64,000 nt of DNA from Mesodorylaimus sp. YZB2_4 (Eukaryota; Nematoda; Enoplea; Dorylaimida; Dorylaimidae): contig JASANH010000153.1 of NCBI GenBank assembly GCA_030248295.1, positions 1-64,000 of the forward strand. Direction: 5' to 3'. Every line of letters begins with the position of its first letter. Within the stretch, counting starts at the first letter, position 1. The notes beneath the pieces were generated by a model. That model had not been told where the DNA came from and did not search any database. It worked only from the letters and a program-made list of their open reading frames with translations. The position numbers and the translations under genes are program-made. This document shows positions 54,488-64,000 of the stretch, piece by piece.

Positions 54488-55566
54488 AAGGGGCCATACA
54501 AATACGACGTCATATGCAAATGAGGTATTTTTGACCCTCCTCCACCCCCCTGTTATGAGAATCGTTTTTCCTCTGACACCCTCTACAACTACAATGACGC
54601 GACGTCGTATTGGCAGACCCCCTTGAAGCCGATCTCTGACAAACTATTCCAAAATCCCCCAAGTTTTTACTGTACTGTAGATCAAACAGATATTTTGTAG
54701 ACCTTCAGATCGCCCAAGCGGATGAACTAAGTGGCCAGAGCGTACTTGGGATTCTCAGTTTGATCTTTAATCTGAGAACGAATCTTCAATTTTTTATGCA
54801 GAATGCTTTGTGGAGGTCACAGACGATTGCCTAAGTTGATGATGACTTGCATAGGATAAACTAATGCTCTCGAACCGAACCTAAAGGTTTAGAACCGAAA
54901 GCAAAAAAACCGAGAACCAAACTGATTAGCCAGAACCGAGAATCAAACCGAACCAAAACATATAGAACCGATCCGGCCCTGAGCCCATACAGCCGACCCG
55001 AGCCCATACCCATTGGGACCACGCCCAGCGCGAAACCAGCCATGTTTTTTTCTAAATTGGACCCAAAGTTAACCAACCACTTTGTTGCCATGTTTTTAAA
55101 GTTTAAAAAATTCAAAGTGAAAGCTCAGAAACCAATAAACAATTTCAATTTTTCGACCATTATAATAGATTATTAAAAATATTCTGCACAGTTTCATTAG
55201 TATCCGCAGAAGTCATAATTTAGTGGGATTTGAAAAAAGTTCGGGGAATCTGGATTTGGCTTCTTGACCTAACTAAATTCAGAGTTTTGACCAGTCACCC
55301 AAACCTATGGACATAACGCTCACTCCAACCCAAGAACCCACTTGGTCTTCGGGTGGGGTTGGGTTTAGGACCACTCGCAGGACCTGAATTGGCGTTGCTA
55401 TGAGCAGTTTGTAGTGTGTACCGGCGGCAGTATGACCTTAGAATATCCAGCGAAAAAACGACGTCGTATTTTGCTCGACCCCCTCCCCCTGTCATACAAA
55501 ACAATTTTTTTTAGGCGACTCCATTCCCACCTGCTGTACGACATCGTATTTGTATGGCCCCTTATT
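54488..55566 (+). mobile_element. Inverted-repeat element with AAGGGGCCATACAAATACGA ends
   Basis: The left end AAGGGGCCATACAAATACGACGTC (54488-54511) is the reverse complement of GACATCGTATTTGTATGGCCCCTT (55539-55562). Internal blocks with GCGACGTCGTATT next to CCCCCTCC-type pyrimidine runs occur near both ends (54540-54630 and 55455-55500), so each end may also be a small element of its own. GGGGCC-ATACA ends beside a C-rich block are a common form of small invertebrate MITEs. No transposase. Confidence 0.55.
54862..55015. repeat. GAACCGA short-repeat stretch
   Basis: Words such as GAACCGAAC, AGAACCGA, GAGAACC and CCGACCCGAGCCCATAC recur through about 150 bases within the MITE at 54488-55566. 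Non-coding. Confidence 0.5.
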
Positions 55567-56272
55567 CCCAATTTTCCGCAAAGGCCAACCTGGATATTCA
55601 TGCATCGTTACAAAAGGTTAATCGCCCACTTTAAAACAAGAAATCCAAATGGATGACCTCACTTGTGAAACAATGCACATCTCTTTTTTACTGCTTTTTT
55701 TATAGCCGAACCATTGGCAAAACACTTATGTCTATTGTATTTGCCACCGATTCCCCATCCCTTGCTCCTATTGTATCATTAGCAGGACAAGCGCGCCAAT
55801 TTTTTGTCGCTGCTTTGATCTAGTGATTTGCGTATGTTCGAATATACCGCTCATATACATAATGCATAGTTTTTCGCATTGGATCATATGATCTGAGGTC
55901 ATTTTTTGTCGTGCAATCGGCTATTATGTCGCGTCCGCTGTATTGTCTCGCGCTATTGTCTCGATCATTTATGTGGATTGTGTATCACTTGTGGCTGTTT
56001 AATGTATGTCTGATTTTGAGAGGTGACCGACTTGTTCACTTGACCGACTATAAAGGTTCTAGCAGTTAAAAGGCTTGTGCCTAACAATTAAATCGAAGAA
56101 TTGGCACATAACAAAAATCACATCGGGCGGTTTTGTGATGAGTCGTTTAAATATACAGTATACTGTCCAGATATGACTATTACTCTCGTCGGAAGGCCTT
56201 GTGTCTGCTCGAATTCACTATCGACTTTGACACCACTTGGGACATAGCCCCAATCATGACAATGTCCTGCTG
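55567..56272. other. No recognisable gene
   Basis: It leads into the LTR of the second BEL copy. The first 100 bases of that LTR may begin before 56273, but there is no shared sequence with the other copy to prove it. Confidence 0.4.
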
Positions 56273-56795
56273 TGTCGAGCCTATCGCGAGCAGTGAATCA
56301 TTCTAACAACATTTCCAACTTCTCCTAACCTTTGCCAACTCAGTTAACATTTCTCGCTTTCCCAACCTTTTGTAACTACTCCATGATCTTTCCCAAAGCC
56401 TTACCTTCCCAACTACCTAAATCTTTCCCATTGCATTATTTTCCTGAAGGCGTCACCTTTTTAGCAAGGTGACCTATATCTCATTCCTTCTCGCTTTCAC
56501 TTGCATTCTAGTTTATTCTAACTAGCTGGATATATAAAAAAGGGGTTTCGACTGACTGGCAGCTTATCCATTGGATTATGGGCTCACTGGTTAATATACC
56601 GCTTTATAATAATAAAAACACAAACCCTGATTGGTTGTGTCCTTTGCATGGTAGGAGAGCGTGCAGAACATTTTTCCTGGCTAATTTCATTGACACTTCG
56701 AATTCCACTTCATTTCCTTCCTTCACCTACCCCCATTCATCAACCTTCTGAGCCTGTAGCCAAATGGCAAGGGTCGTCCATGCGTTACGAGCTGT

Positions 56796-57236
56796 TTGTC
56801 GAGGTTAAAATCGACTAGGAGATCAACCCGGATCAGGTCAAGAATCGACCCGGAGACCAATCCGTGTGGAACGCTGCCTTCATTACTGAGCTTGACAAAT
56901 ACCACGACCTTCTTTAATGAACGAAATTCTCTTTTAAAGAACATCAATGACAGTATCCCGGCCTCGACCAGCAGAAAGAAGCTGACCAAGAAGCGGCTGG
57001 AGAACAAATCGAGAGCGACAGCAAACTGCTCAGCGACGTCGATCGAATACTGGTTAAAACTAGAGCGACAATCGAACAGTAGACCCAGCAAGAATAAAAG
57101 CGCAGGGCAGCCACAGCTAGGCCTGTGGCGCCCATCCAGCAACAAGCTGTGATTGCAGCTTAACTATGTGCCCGTCAGCCAGTCATCAAATTGCCCTAGT
57201 TATCATTTCCAACGTTTGACATTCAGCCGAAACGAA
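56796..57236 (+). pseudogene. BEL/Pao gag remnant
   Basis: Across several frames and stops, QVKNRPGDQSVWNAAFITEL, ESDSKLLSDVDRILVKTRAT and a PVIKLP-stop-LSFPTFD segment appear. The last is the V-I-K-L-P-x-L-x-[IL]-P-x-F-D start of the BEL/Pao Gag core (DUF1759-type). Gag builds the particle in which reverse transcription occurs. At least five stops are present. Confidence 0.6.
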
Positions 57237-57240
57237 ACCC

Positions 57241-57612
57241 TTTCAGGTTTCGTTCGTAATCAAATGAATGCACTCCGTAAACATTCTGATATCTCATTTC
57301 GCTATGTCCCAACAGAGGACAACCCCGCTGACATCGCCTTCAGAGGAGCAGCCCATGCTTTCTTGTCAGCAAGAAATCTCTAATGGCACGATCCCAAATG
57401 GCTAGCATTCGCAATCACTGATAAGTGGCCCGCACAGGATCGTGCCTTGAAAATTAACCAAGCCACAAAAAGCAGCGCCATGTCGGAGGTACGACTAATT
57501 TGCATCATGTCCTCAGCAGTAGAGCATACCACGCCCGGCATCAGAGCGGTCATCGATCACAGTCAATATTCATCACTGCGCCGCTTATTGCGTGTGACTG
57601 CCTGGTGCCTAT
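57241..57612 (+). pseudogene. BEL/Pao RNase H fragment, second copy
   Basis: The frame reads SGFVRNQMNALRKHSDISFR then YVPTEDNPADIAFRGAAHAF, closely matching the first copy at 35975-36100 (VRNRVNAIREHSDIAFRYVP). It has a TAA where the first copy has the first Trp of LWWHGPKW. The match ends at CTGCCTGGTGCCTATG before a GTTAACGAT repeat. Confidence 0.8.
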
Positions 57613-57745
57613 GTAGTGTTGATATCGTTAGCGAAAAAAAAATCGTTTATCGTTACAGTTAACGATATCCTCCCAAAAAGATATCGTTACCGATAATCGT
57701 TAACGGGTTCTAAAAAATATCGTTGACGCGTTAAAAATAGTTATT
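57613..57745. repeat. ATCGTTAACGAT palindromic repeat cluster
   Basis: ATCGTTA, GTTAACGATATC, TATCGTTACCGATAATCG and ATCGTTAACGGG recur over about 130 bases. GTTAAC and CGATATCG-type cores are self-complementary. It has the same style as the clusters at 27.3 and 54.0 kb and directly borders the truncated BEL copy. Confidence 0.7.
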
Positions 57746-58131
57746 TTGAAAAGTATGAAAAAAAAAGACATGCTGGGGGAATCTACGGCTAACAGAAACA
57801 GCTCTCACGCACCGCACAGCTAACAAAAAAAATTTCACATTCGAGTGATATCCGTTCGAAAATCCAGTTCTCCGCGCATGAAAAAAATTATTCGCTCGAG
57901 TCTAAAAATCGCATCCTCAAAAGAAAAACCCATGTTATGAAAGCTTTGAGAAAAATTAAATTTTTCGTTTGTAGCTTCAGTAGGTTTTGCTATGGACGTG
58001 ATTTCAGTACTTTTTTGTTGTCGTCATCTTCCGTCATCCCCCTGGAACAGTGAAACGTGCATTTTGGAATTAGAAAACGGCAGAGCCGTTTTGAGGGAAA
58101 TTTTTCACTGCTATTGGCAATGGTCAACCAT
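57746..58131. other. No recognisable gene
   Basis: AT-rich sequence with short frames. The left border of the next element is somewhere near 58132. Confidence 0.4.
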
Positions 58132-60320
58132 CACACTGAAATGCACAAAAAAGACTTCTAAGGCCTCTATTAGAGATGATATTGAGGAAATAGTTATTGC
58201 AAAAGGTCTTAAAGCACAATTGTGGGAGTGACATCAACGTTTCGCTTTACTTCTAAAAATGGGCGGAACAGTTTAAATTTGGCGCCTCACAGGTACTCGT
58301 CCGCCAAATTCAAGTTCAAGTTCAAGTTTCACTGAGGTCCTAGGCAGCTTGCGCGCACTTGCAGGCAGAGACATGATATAGATTACAAAAAAACAGACTG
58401 AATCGTCAAAACATAGAATAAAACAGGCTGAATCGCCAAACTCACAGTATCTAAGAAAAAGTCATGGCACGAATACTTGAACGGAACTGATTCAAACTAG
58501 ATAAAGCAATATCCTCAGATAAAGAATTTCACACAGTTAAAGCAGAAAAAAAGGATTGCAGGATTGCAATATGCAATGCCGCCAGGATTGCAATAAGGTG
58601 CGCGTTGGCGCGAGACAGAAAAAGCATGAAATAAGTAACATCTAAAAGGGTTCTCTGTGCGACAGAGTATCCACGCGAGCTTATGTGCGTAGGATACTCT
58701 GTCAACTTTCGCCACCCTATCTGGACAGGATCCTGTCCCGTGTGCTGTAAGATAGGCCGAGGAGGGCTTGAGGGCGCGCCCCAAGGGTTATGCTTTCGAT
58801 GGCGGAGCAGACCTTGCGAGGGTTATGCTCTTCATGGGAAGAGCAGACCCTAAAGCAAACCTTGGCGAGAAACTTTGTTTCAATGGAATTTTTTGCGTGA
58901 AATTTAGGTAAAACTACCAAAAATGCATTATTACTGTGGGTTCAAATTTTATTGAACTCTCCGGTTTTATTTCTAGGAAAATGCTGTTATCGGGGGAACA
59001 AATCATCGAAAATTTCGCCCATATGTAATCGCATCACACATCGGAACATTTTTTATTCTCGAAGCGAAGAAAGGCAGGTGAGATAGTTTATGAATTCACA
59101 AAAGCGTGGTTTTTTCCCTCAGTTAGAGAATTCTAGGCATTCTATGCGGATTTAGGGGGATTTTGTGGTTTAACAAAAAAAGAAATTATGTAGGAAGTTA
59201 TGAGAATGAGTAAAATCAACCACCCGGTTTTGTAAAATTCCCGGACTACTTATATAGTCACTTTATTGCTCTACGGAAAAGAATGGTGTGCATTGGTATT
59301 TTTTCTTGCTATTAGAGTCGCTAACTTTTCGAGGTTGTTTAGTTATGTATGCTCATTTTATAGATCGGTGCTCTAAGACAAATCAAAAAATAGTGGAATT
59401 GGAGTATTTTTGTCGATTTGAATATTGTAAGATAGCATTGAGTGTTTTTAATATTAAAAAATGTTCTCGAGACTGAAAGATGACAATTTTCGTTTAAGAA
59501 CCTAAGTCTTCCGTTGATGAATTGATAAATCAAACTTGGTTTTTTGGTTTTTATCTGTGTTCGCACTCTTTATTTCTTGATCTCCATGATGAATCCAACG
59601 AAAACGATGTGCCTGGGTCTGAATTTGAATTTGCGTATTCTTCGTTTTGGTTTTTTTTGCTTCCCTGAGTTTCACGAATGATAAAAGAACGCAAAAAAAG
59701 TAAAGTACGAGCCAAAATCTGGAAGTATAGCGGTTACAGCATAACGGAAGTATAACGAAAATTTCCGAAAGGAAACAAAACAGTGGTTGAAACCTGACCC
59801 TCAATTCATTCAACATGCAACGAGCAATTTATTTATAGGCGTTCGCAAGAGGCACTTTTGAATCTGCAAGAAAACATTCGCGTACAGTAAATTCGTGGTC
59901 GTGTTTTATGTTGCTCTTACTGCAGCGTCGTGTCGTGTAGCTTTTCGCGTTCGCAACTCCAGTTAACAAACTTCTCAACGGAACAACACGAGCACTGATT
60001 CAGTTTCACTTCCCCCTCGATCTTCTTATTACATCATCTGTGCATTTTCTGTCTTGCGCCATTGAGCACCATCATTGCAATGCCTGCAGAAGAATACCTG
60101 TGACGCGCCAAATTTAAACTGTCATTCTCATTTCTGGAAATGAAGTGAGAAGTCGACGTCACTTTCTCGGTTGTGCTGAAAAGTACTTTTCAACGACTAT
60201 TTTCGCGATATAATTTCAAAAATAAACCTCGAAAGTATATTTTGTGCATTTTAGCGTAATGCTCGATCACCTTGAGCATGCTGAACCAGTTCTATAAGCG
60301 TTCGAGGAGCCTTAAAATAC
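58132..60320 (+). mobile_element. Inverted-repeat element with TTATTGCAAAAGG ends, copy B
   Basis: The left end (58132-58290: CTGAAATGCACAAAAAAGAC...GAAATAGTTATTGCAAAAGGTC...GGCGCCTCACAGGTAC) pairs with 60100-60265 (ACCTGTGACGCGCC...TTTTGTGCATTTTAGCG). About 500 bases at 59760-60320 also match 44260-44830 in direct order. It is about twice as long as copy A, with an internal part (58300-59750) absent from copy A that shows only short AT-rich frames. No transposase recognised. Confidence 0.6.
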
Positions 60321-60631
60321 TTAAGAGGCACTGTCTGTAAGAATCGACTCCAAATCGGCCAACCTTGAAAAATGACCTCCCTATATTATTACATATCTCG
60401 AAAGTAGATGCCATGACGACCACGAAAACGATAATCATTTTACGGCCGGGTCAATATTCATGGAACAGAAACCGTTCAAAAATTTTTGGTGACCGAAAAA
60501 TGTGAGTTTTTAAAAAACCCTGATAGCTCAACTAATATGCAGTCAAAAAGATTTAGGCGCTGTTAATTAAAAAGAGCACCTTTTCCTCCACAAACCCATC
60601 TTATCTTGAAGAAAACAGCCTCTTTCTATAA

Positions 60632-60883
60632 TTGACAAAATTGGATCAAACACAAAAGTTCATGCAAGATTTTTCACAAAAATTCATCTCATTCACGCAT
60701 TTGTGCAAAAAAGCACTTTATTTCAACGAAATATATGAAAAAAGAGATGGGCTTACAAATGTGACCATCCGCGTCAAGAATAAGTGGATCGAAGATTGTC
60801 ACGACTTGTCCGAACACAAAAACCACCTAATCGTCGCGCAAAATTCAAAATTCCCGCACTTTTTGTTCGGCTGTCTGCTGTGA
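60632..60883 (+). CDS. 83-aa ORF in the left arm of the TTAA element
   Basis: It reads MTKLDQTQKFMQDFSQKFIS..., a charged, mostly helical small protein with no recognised domain. The mirror copy 62089-62340 differs at about nine positions and stays open. Part of it may simply be an open frame in the inverted repeat. Confidence 0.3.
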   Translation: MTKLDQTQKFMQDFSQKFISFTHLCKKALYFNEIYEKRDGLTNVTIRVKNKWIEDCHDLSEHKNHLIVAQNSKFPHFLFGCLL

Positions 60884-61556
60884 GCGCCGGCGGCCGCTCC
60901 TCGAATATCTTTGCTAAACGAATGCAACAGTTTCATTTGGATTAATTATAAGTGCTTTTCGATATTTTCGTTTGTTGAAAATATTTGCGCTTCTCACATT
61001 GTCTACATTATTCTTAAAATTTCCACGAAAATGCAGATTTCCGAAGGTTATTGTTTCTTTCATACATCGATCCCGGCTTTTTGACAAAATTTGCTAGATG
61101 GGTTCAAAGTCCGAGACAAAGGAATTTGTTTGTTTCATGGAGCTGCAGAGTCAAATTGGAACGGTCTTTTGAATTTCATTCCAGCATACGGATTAATTTG
61201 GCGGCTATTTTATTATTGATAAAAATATGTTTCTCCAGCAATGCCGAATATGCTTTCTCATCTACGCACAGCAAAGTGGTAGCCGTGTGCCATATTAGTG
61301 ACTAAAACGTCAATATTTTGTTTTGCGTCCTAAGACATCTTGCTGTAGGGTTCATGATGCTTTTGATGGTAGGAGTAGAATTATCTACAGTATGATAGGC
61401 TATACTTTGTCAGGCGTCATAGCATATCGCTATTGTAAATTTCGTGTCGTGCCAGTCCAGTATTCTGCTTGTATTGTTTTGAGTTCCAAGTGATCGAACG
61501 TGAGATGACACAAGAAATGGCATTAATCCAATACATTGAATAAATAATAGCGCGGT

Positions 61557-61937
61557 TCAACAGAGACAATGAAACCAAAAAAAACCAAATTCAACCGAAA
61601 GTTCTTTTTGCATTTTGCATTGATCGGAGACATTAGCGAGCATATTTTCATCGATTGAGGACAGAGTCGATATGGTAATAGGCCAAATGATGATTAGCTC
61701 TTTTCGCTTGACGGTCTTGATGGCTGAAAACCGTCCAAGTGAACTGGAATCCGTTTTACTACAGCACAGGTGCTGTTTCTTGCACAGCCTGCAGCCCTTA
61801 AACGCAGACAGACAGTAAATAAGGACTTTTATTCCATCATGCAAGTCGCAGGAAAAGTTAAGAGCGATCGATGAACTCACTATCAGCAATCTGTCGAAAT
61901 AAGGCGATGACGACGGCAATAACACCACAATTCGCAA
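61557..61937 (-). CDS. Unrecognised 126-aa ORF in the centre of the TTAA element
   Basis: The frame carries KGCRLCKKQHLCCSKTDSSS, a Cys-rich patch, then a polar C-terminal half. piggyBac transposases end in a Cys-rich zinc-binding domain, but the spacing here does not match one convincingly. Listed for completeness. Confidence 0.25.
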   Translation of the reverse strand: MRIVVLLPSSSPYFDRLLIVSSSIALNFSCDLHDGIKVLIYCLSAFKGCRLCKKQHLCCSKTDSSSLGRFSAIKTVKRKELIIIWPITISTLSSIDENMLANVSDQCKMQKELSVEFGFFWFHCLC

Positions 61938-62088
61938 ATCTGACGATAAGCCTTCTAATTACATTAGGATGCAGCTGAACAATACAAACTTTCTCTACAC
62001 GAAAATATTGATTATTCACTCCTTATCAAGCAAAACAAAACGATCAAAGTCGCTAAGCAGAGATAATTCGAGGAGCAGCCGCCGGCGC

Positions 62089-62340
62089 TCACAGCAGACG
62101 TTCGAGCAAAAAGTGCGGGAATTTTGAATTTTTCGCGCCGATTAGGTGGTTTTTGTGTTCGGACGGGTCGTGACAATCTCCGATCAACTTATTTTTGACG
62201 CGGATGGTCTCATTTGAAAGCCCATCTCTTTTTACATATATTTCATTGAAATAAAGTGCTTTTTTGCACAAATGCGTGAATGAGATGAATTTTTGTGAAA
62301 AATCTTGCATGAACTTTTGTGTTTGATCCAATTTTGTCAA
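62089..62340 (-). CDS. 83-aa ORF in the right arm of the TTAA element
   Basis: Mirror copy of 60632-60883, open for the same 83 codons with changes such as Glu to Val and Trp to Leu. It starts and stops at the same places. Not recognised. Confidence 0.3.
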   Translation of the reverse strand: MTKLDQTQKFMQDFSQKFISFTHLCKKALYFNEIYVKRDGLSNETIRVKNKLIGDCHDPSEHKNHLIGAKNSKFPHFLLERLL

Positions 62341-62658
62341 TTATAGAGGAAGGCTGTTTTCTTTAAGATATCATGCGTTTGTAGAGAAAAAGGTTTTTTT
62401 TTTAATGAGCTGCGCTTGAATCTTTTTGACTGCATATTAGTTGAGCTATCAGGGTTTTTTCAAAACCCACATTTTTCAGACACCAAAAATTTTAGAACGG
62501 GTCTTGTTCTATAAATATTGACCTGGCCGGGAATGATTATCGTTTTCGTAGTCCCCATGGCATCTACTTTCGAGATATATAATAATATAGGGGGTCATTT
62601 TTAAAGGTTGGCCATTCTTTGGTCGAATTAGTCGATTCTTACAGACAGTGCCTCTTAA

Positions 62659-64000
62659 GTATATGGCCATGACCAAATCAGCATAACGTGCGTTTTCTCC
62701 CCATTTGCTCAGGTCCAACTGGGACACTTTCATCTTAATGGCCGCTAGGACGGTTTTGTCGAAGCTAGCTCTTGATAGAGCAGCGACGTTCGCAAGGAGT
62801 TTTCCTGTTCGATAGCGGATCTCAAAATGCATTCCCGCTAAATTGGCTATCCATTTCTCAAACCGACCATCATGGGTTTTATTCTTGAATATGTATACTA
62901 AGGGCAGATGGTCTGTGATGATCGTAAACTTTTGCGCATAAATGTACGACCGCAACAATTTAACGGTCCAGTATACACCTAGACTCTCTAATCCCGACAC
63001 TGAATACCTGGTTTCAGCTTGCGAGAGACACGTTCTGGCGTACGCCTATGCAACTGGGTGTTCTTTGCTATCGTTGTCTTTCTGCAATACGATTGCACCA
63101 AGTTCCTCTCTGCTTGCATCTCTGTATAAGGTAAATGGCTTATGGATGTTCGGATATGCCAGAACTGGTGCTTTAGTTAGCCGTTCTCTTAGCTCATTAA
63201 AAGCCCTGCTGCTATCCAAACCCCATTTGAATTTGACGCTCTCTTTGGTTAACTTAAAAGTGTGTGTGCCATTTTTTTGATTAATCGTCTGTAAAATGAA
63301 CACATGCCAAAAAATCGACGTAGTGCTTTCCTATCCTTCGGGACTAGCATTTCCTTTACCCGCTTTTTCTTTGATCTTTTTGACTTTGAGTCCTTTTAAC
63401 TTGAGTCTTACGCACTAAGCATATCGGGCTTGCCTATAATGTACATGCATCCTGGATTTGGTCTCCTTCCTTCATTTTGTCCACAACCTCTCTCTGACAA
63501 AAGGGTAACTGGCGAGGCAATACATGCACTGATGGATGGTCTCCTGTGTTGATTGCGTGTTTGATTTCGATCTTCGCTGGTTTTAAGTCCAGTGTGGTGG
63601 CAGCAAATATACCCTTTTTAGACAATTGTGGCAGGGATGTCTTCATGCCACGTTTCTGACTTTCCATTTTCTGCGCTAGGTCATGTTTCTTCTGACTGCG
63701 GTTGATCAATGTGTGCAGGTCAGTTAGGACGATTTCAGCTACTTCTTCTACATGTCCTACGGCTGTGCCGACTGGTACGATGACAGGATTTTGCGAGTTG
63801 TTTCTGACTTCCACAGGAACTTGTTCCTTTTTCATGTCAACTATGGAGTGAGCTAGAAGGAGTGACATATCGCTGGACAGTGGTTCATAGTTCGCTATAA
63901 AACAAACTACCTGATCAGTGAACTCGTCATTACTGCTGTGACCCTGAATGAATTTTTCTGTGCGAGGCAGCACAGTGACCTGCTCTATGTTCTTCGTAGT
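62659..64000 (-). pseudogene. Ty3/gypsy pol remnant with reverse transcriptase core deleted
   Basis: Reading leftward from the right edge: 63973-63434 carries the segment between protease and reverse transcriptase (VPVEVRNNSQNPVIVPVGTA, then HAINTGDHPSVHVLPRQLPF). The sequence then jumps to RKALRRFFGMCSFYRRLI near 63300, so the whole catalytic palm is missing. RNase H follows: PFTLYRDASREELGAIVLQK (63303-63046) and, after a frame change, KFTIITDHLPLVYIFKNKTH and EIRYRTGKLLANVAALSRAS (the catalytic Asp before ALSR is mutated to Ala). It continues to KWGENARYADLVMAIYL at the TTAA. Ty3/gypsy identity is clear from the RNase H sequence. It continues outside the window. Confidence 0.8.

Larger units (their letters stand above)
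56273..57612 (+). mobile_element. Internally deleted BEL/Pao copy of the same family
   Basis: It starts with an LTR (56273-56562 matches 39771-40060, TATA box at 56530-56538, an AATAAAA word at 56610-56616). A gag remnant follows (about 56796-57236). At about 57241 the sequence jumps into the RNase H part that corresponds to 35960-36340 of the first copy and stops at 57612. The junction word TTTCAG occurs on both sides of the deletion in the first copy's sequence (CCATTTCAG) and here, suggesting a microhomology deletion of roughly the gag end, protease and reverse transcriptase. The two copies are alike over long stretches. Confidence 0.8.
60325..62654 (+). mobile_element. Palindromic element flanked by TTAA
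   Basis: Arms 60325-60917 and 62056-62654 are reverse complements, starting GAGGCACTGTCTGTAAGAATCGA. Both ends are flanked by TTAA (60321-60324 and 62655-62658), the target duplication of piggyBac-type transposons. Each arm contains an 83-codon frame. The 1.14-kb centre (60918-62055) shows only a 126-codon minus-strand frame (61937-61557) with a CRLCKKQHLCC motif and no transposase triad. The unbroken sister site at 44831-44834 has a single TTAA in the same left context. A non-autonomous element mobilised by a piggyBac-like enzyme is the simplest reading. Confidence 0.65.

Noticed and set aside
39771..56562. The two LTR copies as the ends of one large element
   Set aside because: The LTR at 39.8 kb follows an envelope gene (a 3' LTR) and the one at 56.3 kb precedes gag (a 5' LTR), so the order is wrong for a single element.
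56723..57145. 140-codon minus-strand ORF
   Set aside because: Antisense of the gag remnant; the plus strand carries recognisable Gag motifs.

Overview
This window reads as non-coding, repeat-rich DNA from an invertebrate animal. The evidence is a set of metazoan-type transposable elements (BEL/Pao and Ty3/gypsy retrotransposons, Polinton/Maverick-type integrase and polymerase B, piggyBac-like and hAT-like transposase remnants, tRNA-derived SINE-like units, many inverted-repeat elements), short GT-AG introns of about 50 bases, and many frameshifts and stops. I found no intact host gene, no rRNA and no convincing functional tRNA. The species cannot be named from the sequence.

Layout. 1-7253: a tRNA-derived SINE-like unit near 425-880, one perfect 26-bp hairpin at 5382-5438, otherwise no recognisable content. 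7254-13922: a palindrome of about 6.7 kb (IR1). Each arm carries a mirrored, decayed gene with a RING finger, a B-box-like and coiled-coil-like part and a CCHC zinc knuckle, plus a tRNA-like unit and a short tandem array. 13923-19240: a second large inverted repeat (IR2) that directly abuts the first; it carries a 92-codon ORF in each arm and a related third copy inside. 18960-20570: a minisatellite of about 52 bp. 20998-21838: remnant of an uncharacterised protein family, present a second time at 44.87-46.18 kb. 24.5-26.4 kb: a GC-rich block of unrecognised minus-strand coding sequence. 28.77-29.78 and 52.26-53.18 kb: two full copies (a partial third near 16 kb) of an inverted-repeat element containing a tRNA-like unit. 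31.9 kb: piggyBac-like fragment.

34.8-40.1 kb is the richest part: a BEL/Pao retrotransposon with reverse transcriptase, A17 peptidase, RNase H, integrase, DUF5641 and an envelope-like gene, then its LTR. A more diverged envelope fragment lies on the other strand at 41.4-42.4 kb, and an internally deleted copy of the same BEL family at 56.3-57.6 kb. 42.5-43.5 kb (polymerase B) and 46.2-47.1 kb (integrase plus RING-like protein) look like Polinton/Maverick-type remnants, broken up by an inverted-repeat element at 43.8-44.8 kb. 51.2-51.96 kb is a hAT-like remnant. 58.1-60.3 kb is a second copy of the 43.8-44.8 kb element; beside it is a 2.33-kb palindromic element flanked by TTAA (60325-62654), which interrupts the end of a minus-strand Ty3/gypsy pol remnant that runs off the right edge.

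The genes do not form a pathway. The window is best read as nested mobile elements at different stages of decay. The most unusual points are the two abutting giant inverted repeats with a RING/zinc-knuckle gene in the arms, the uncharacterised two-copy family, and the TTAA palindrome with a related empty-like site 15.5 kb away.
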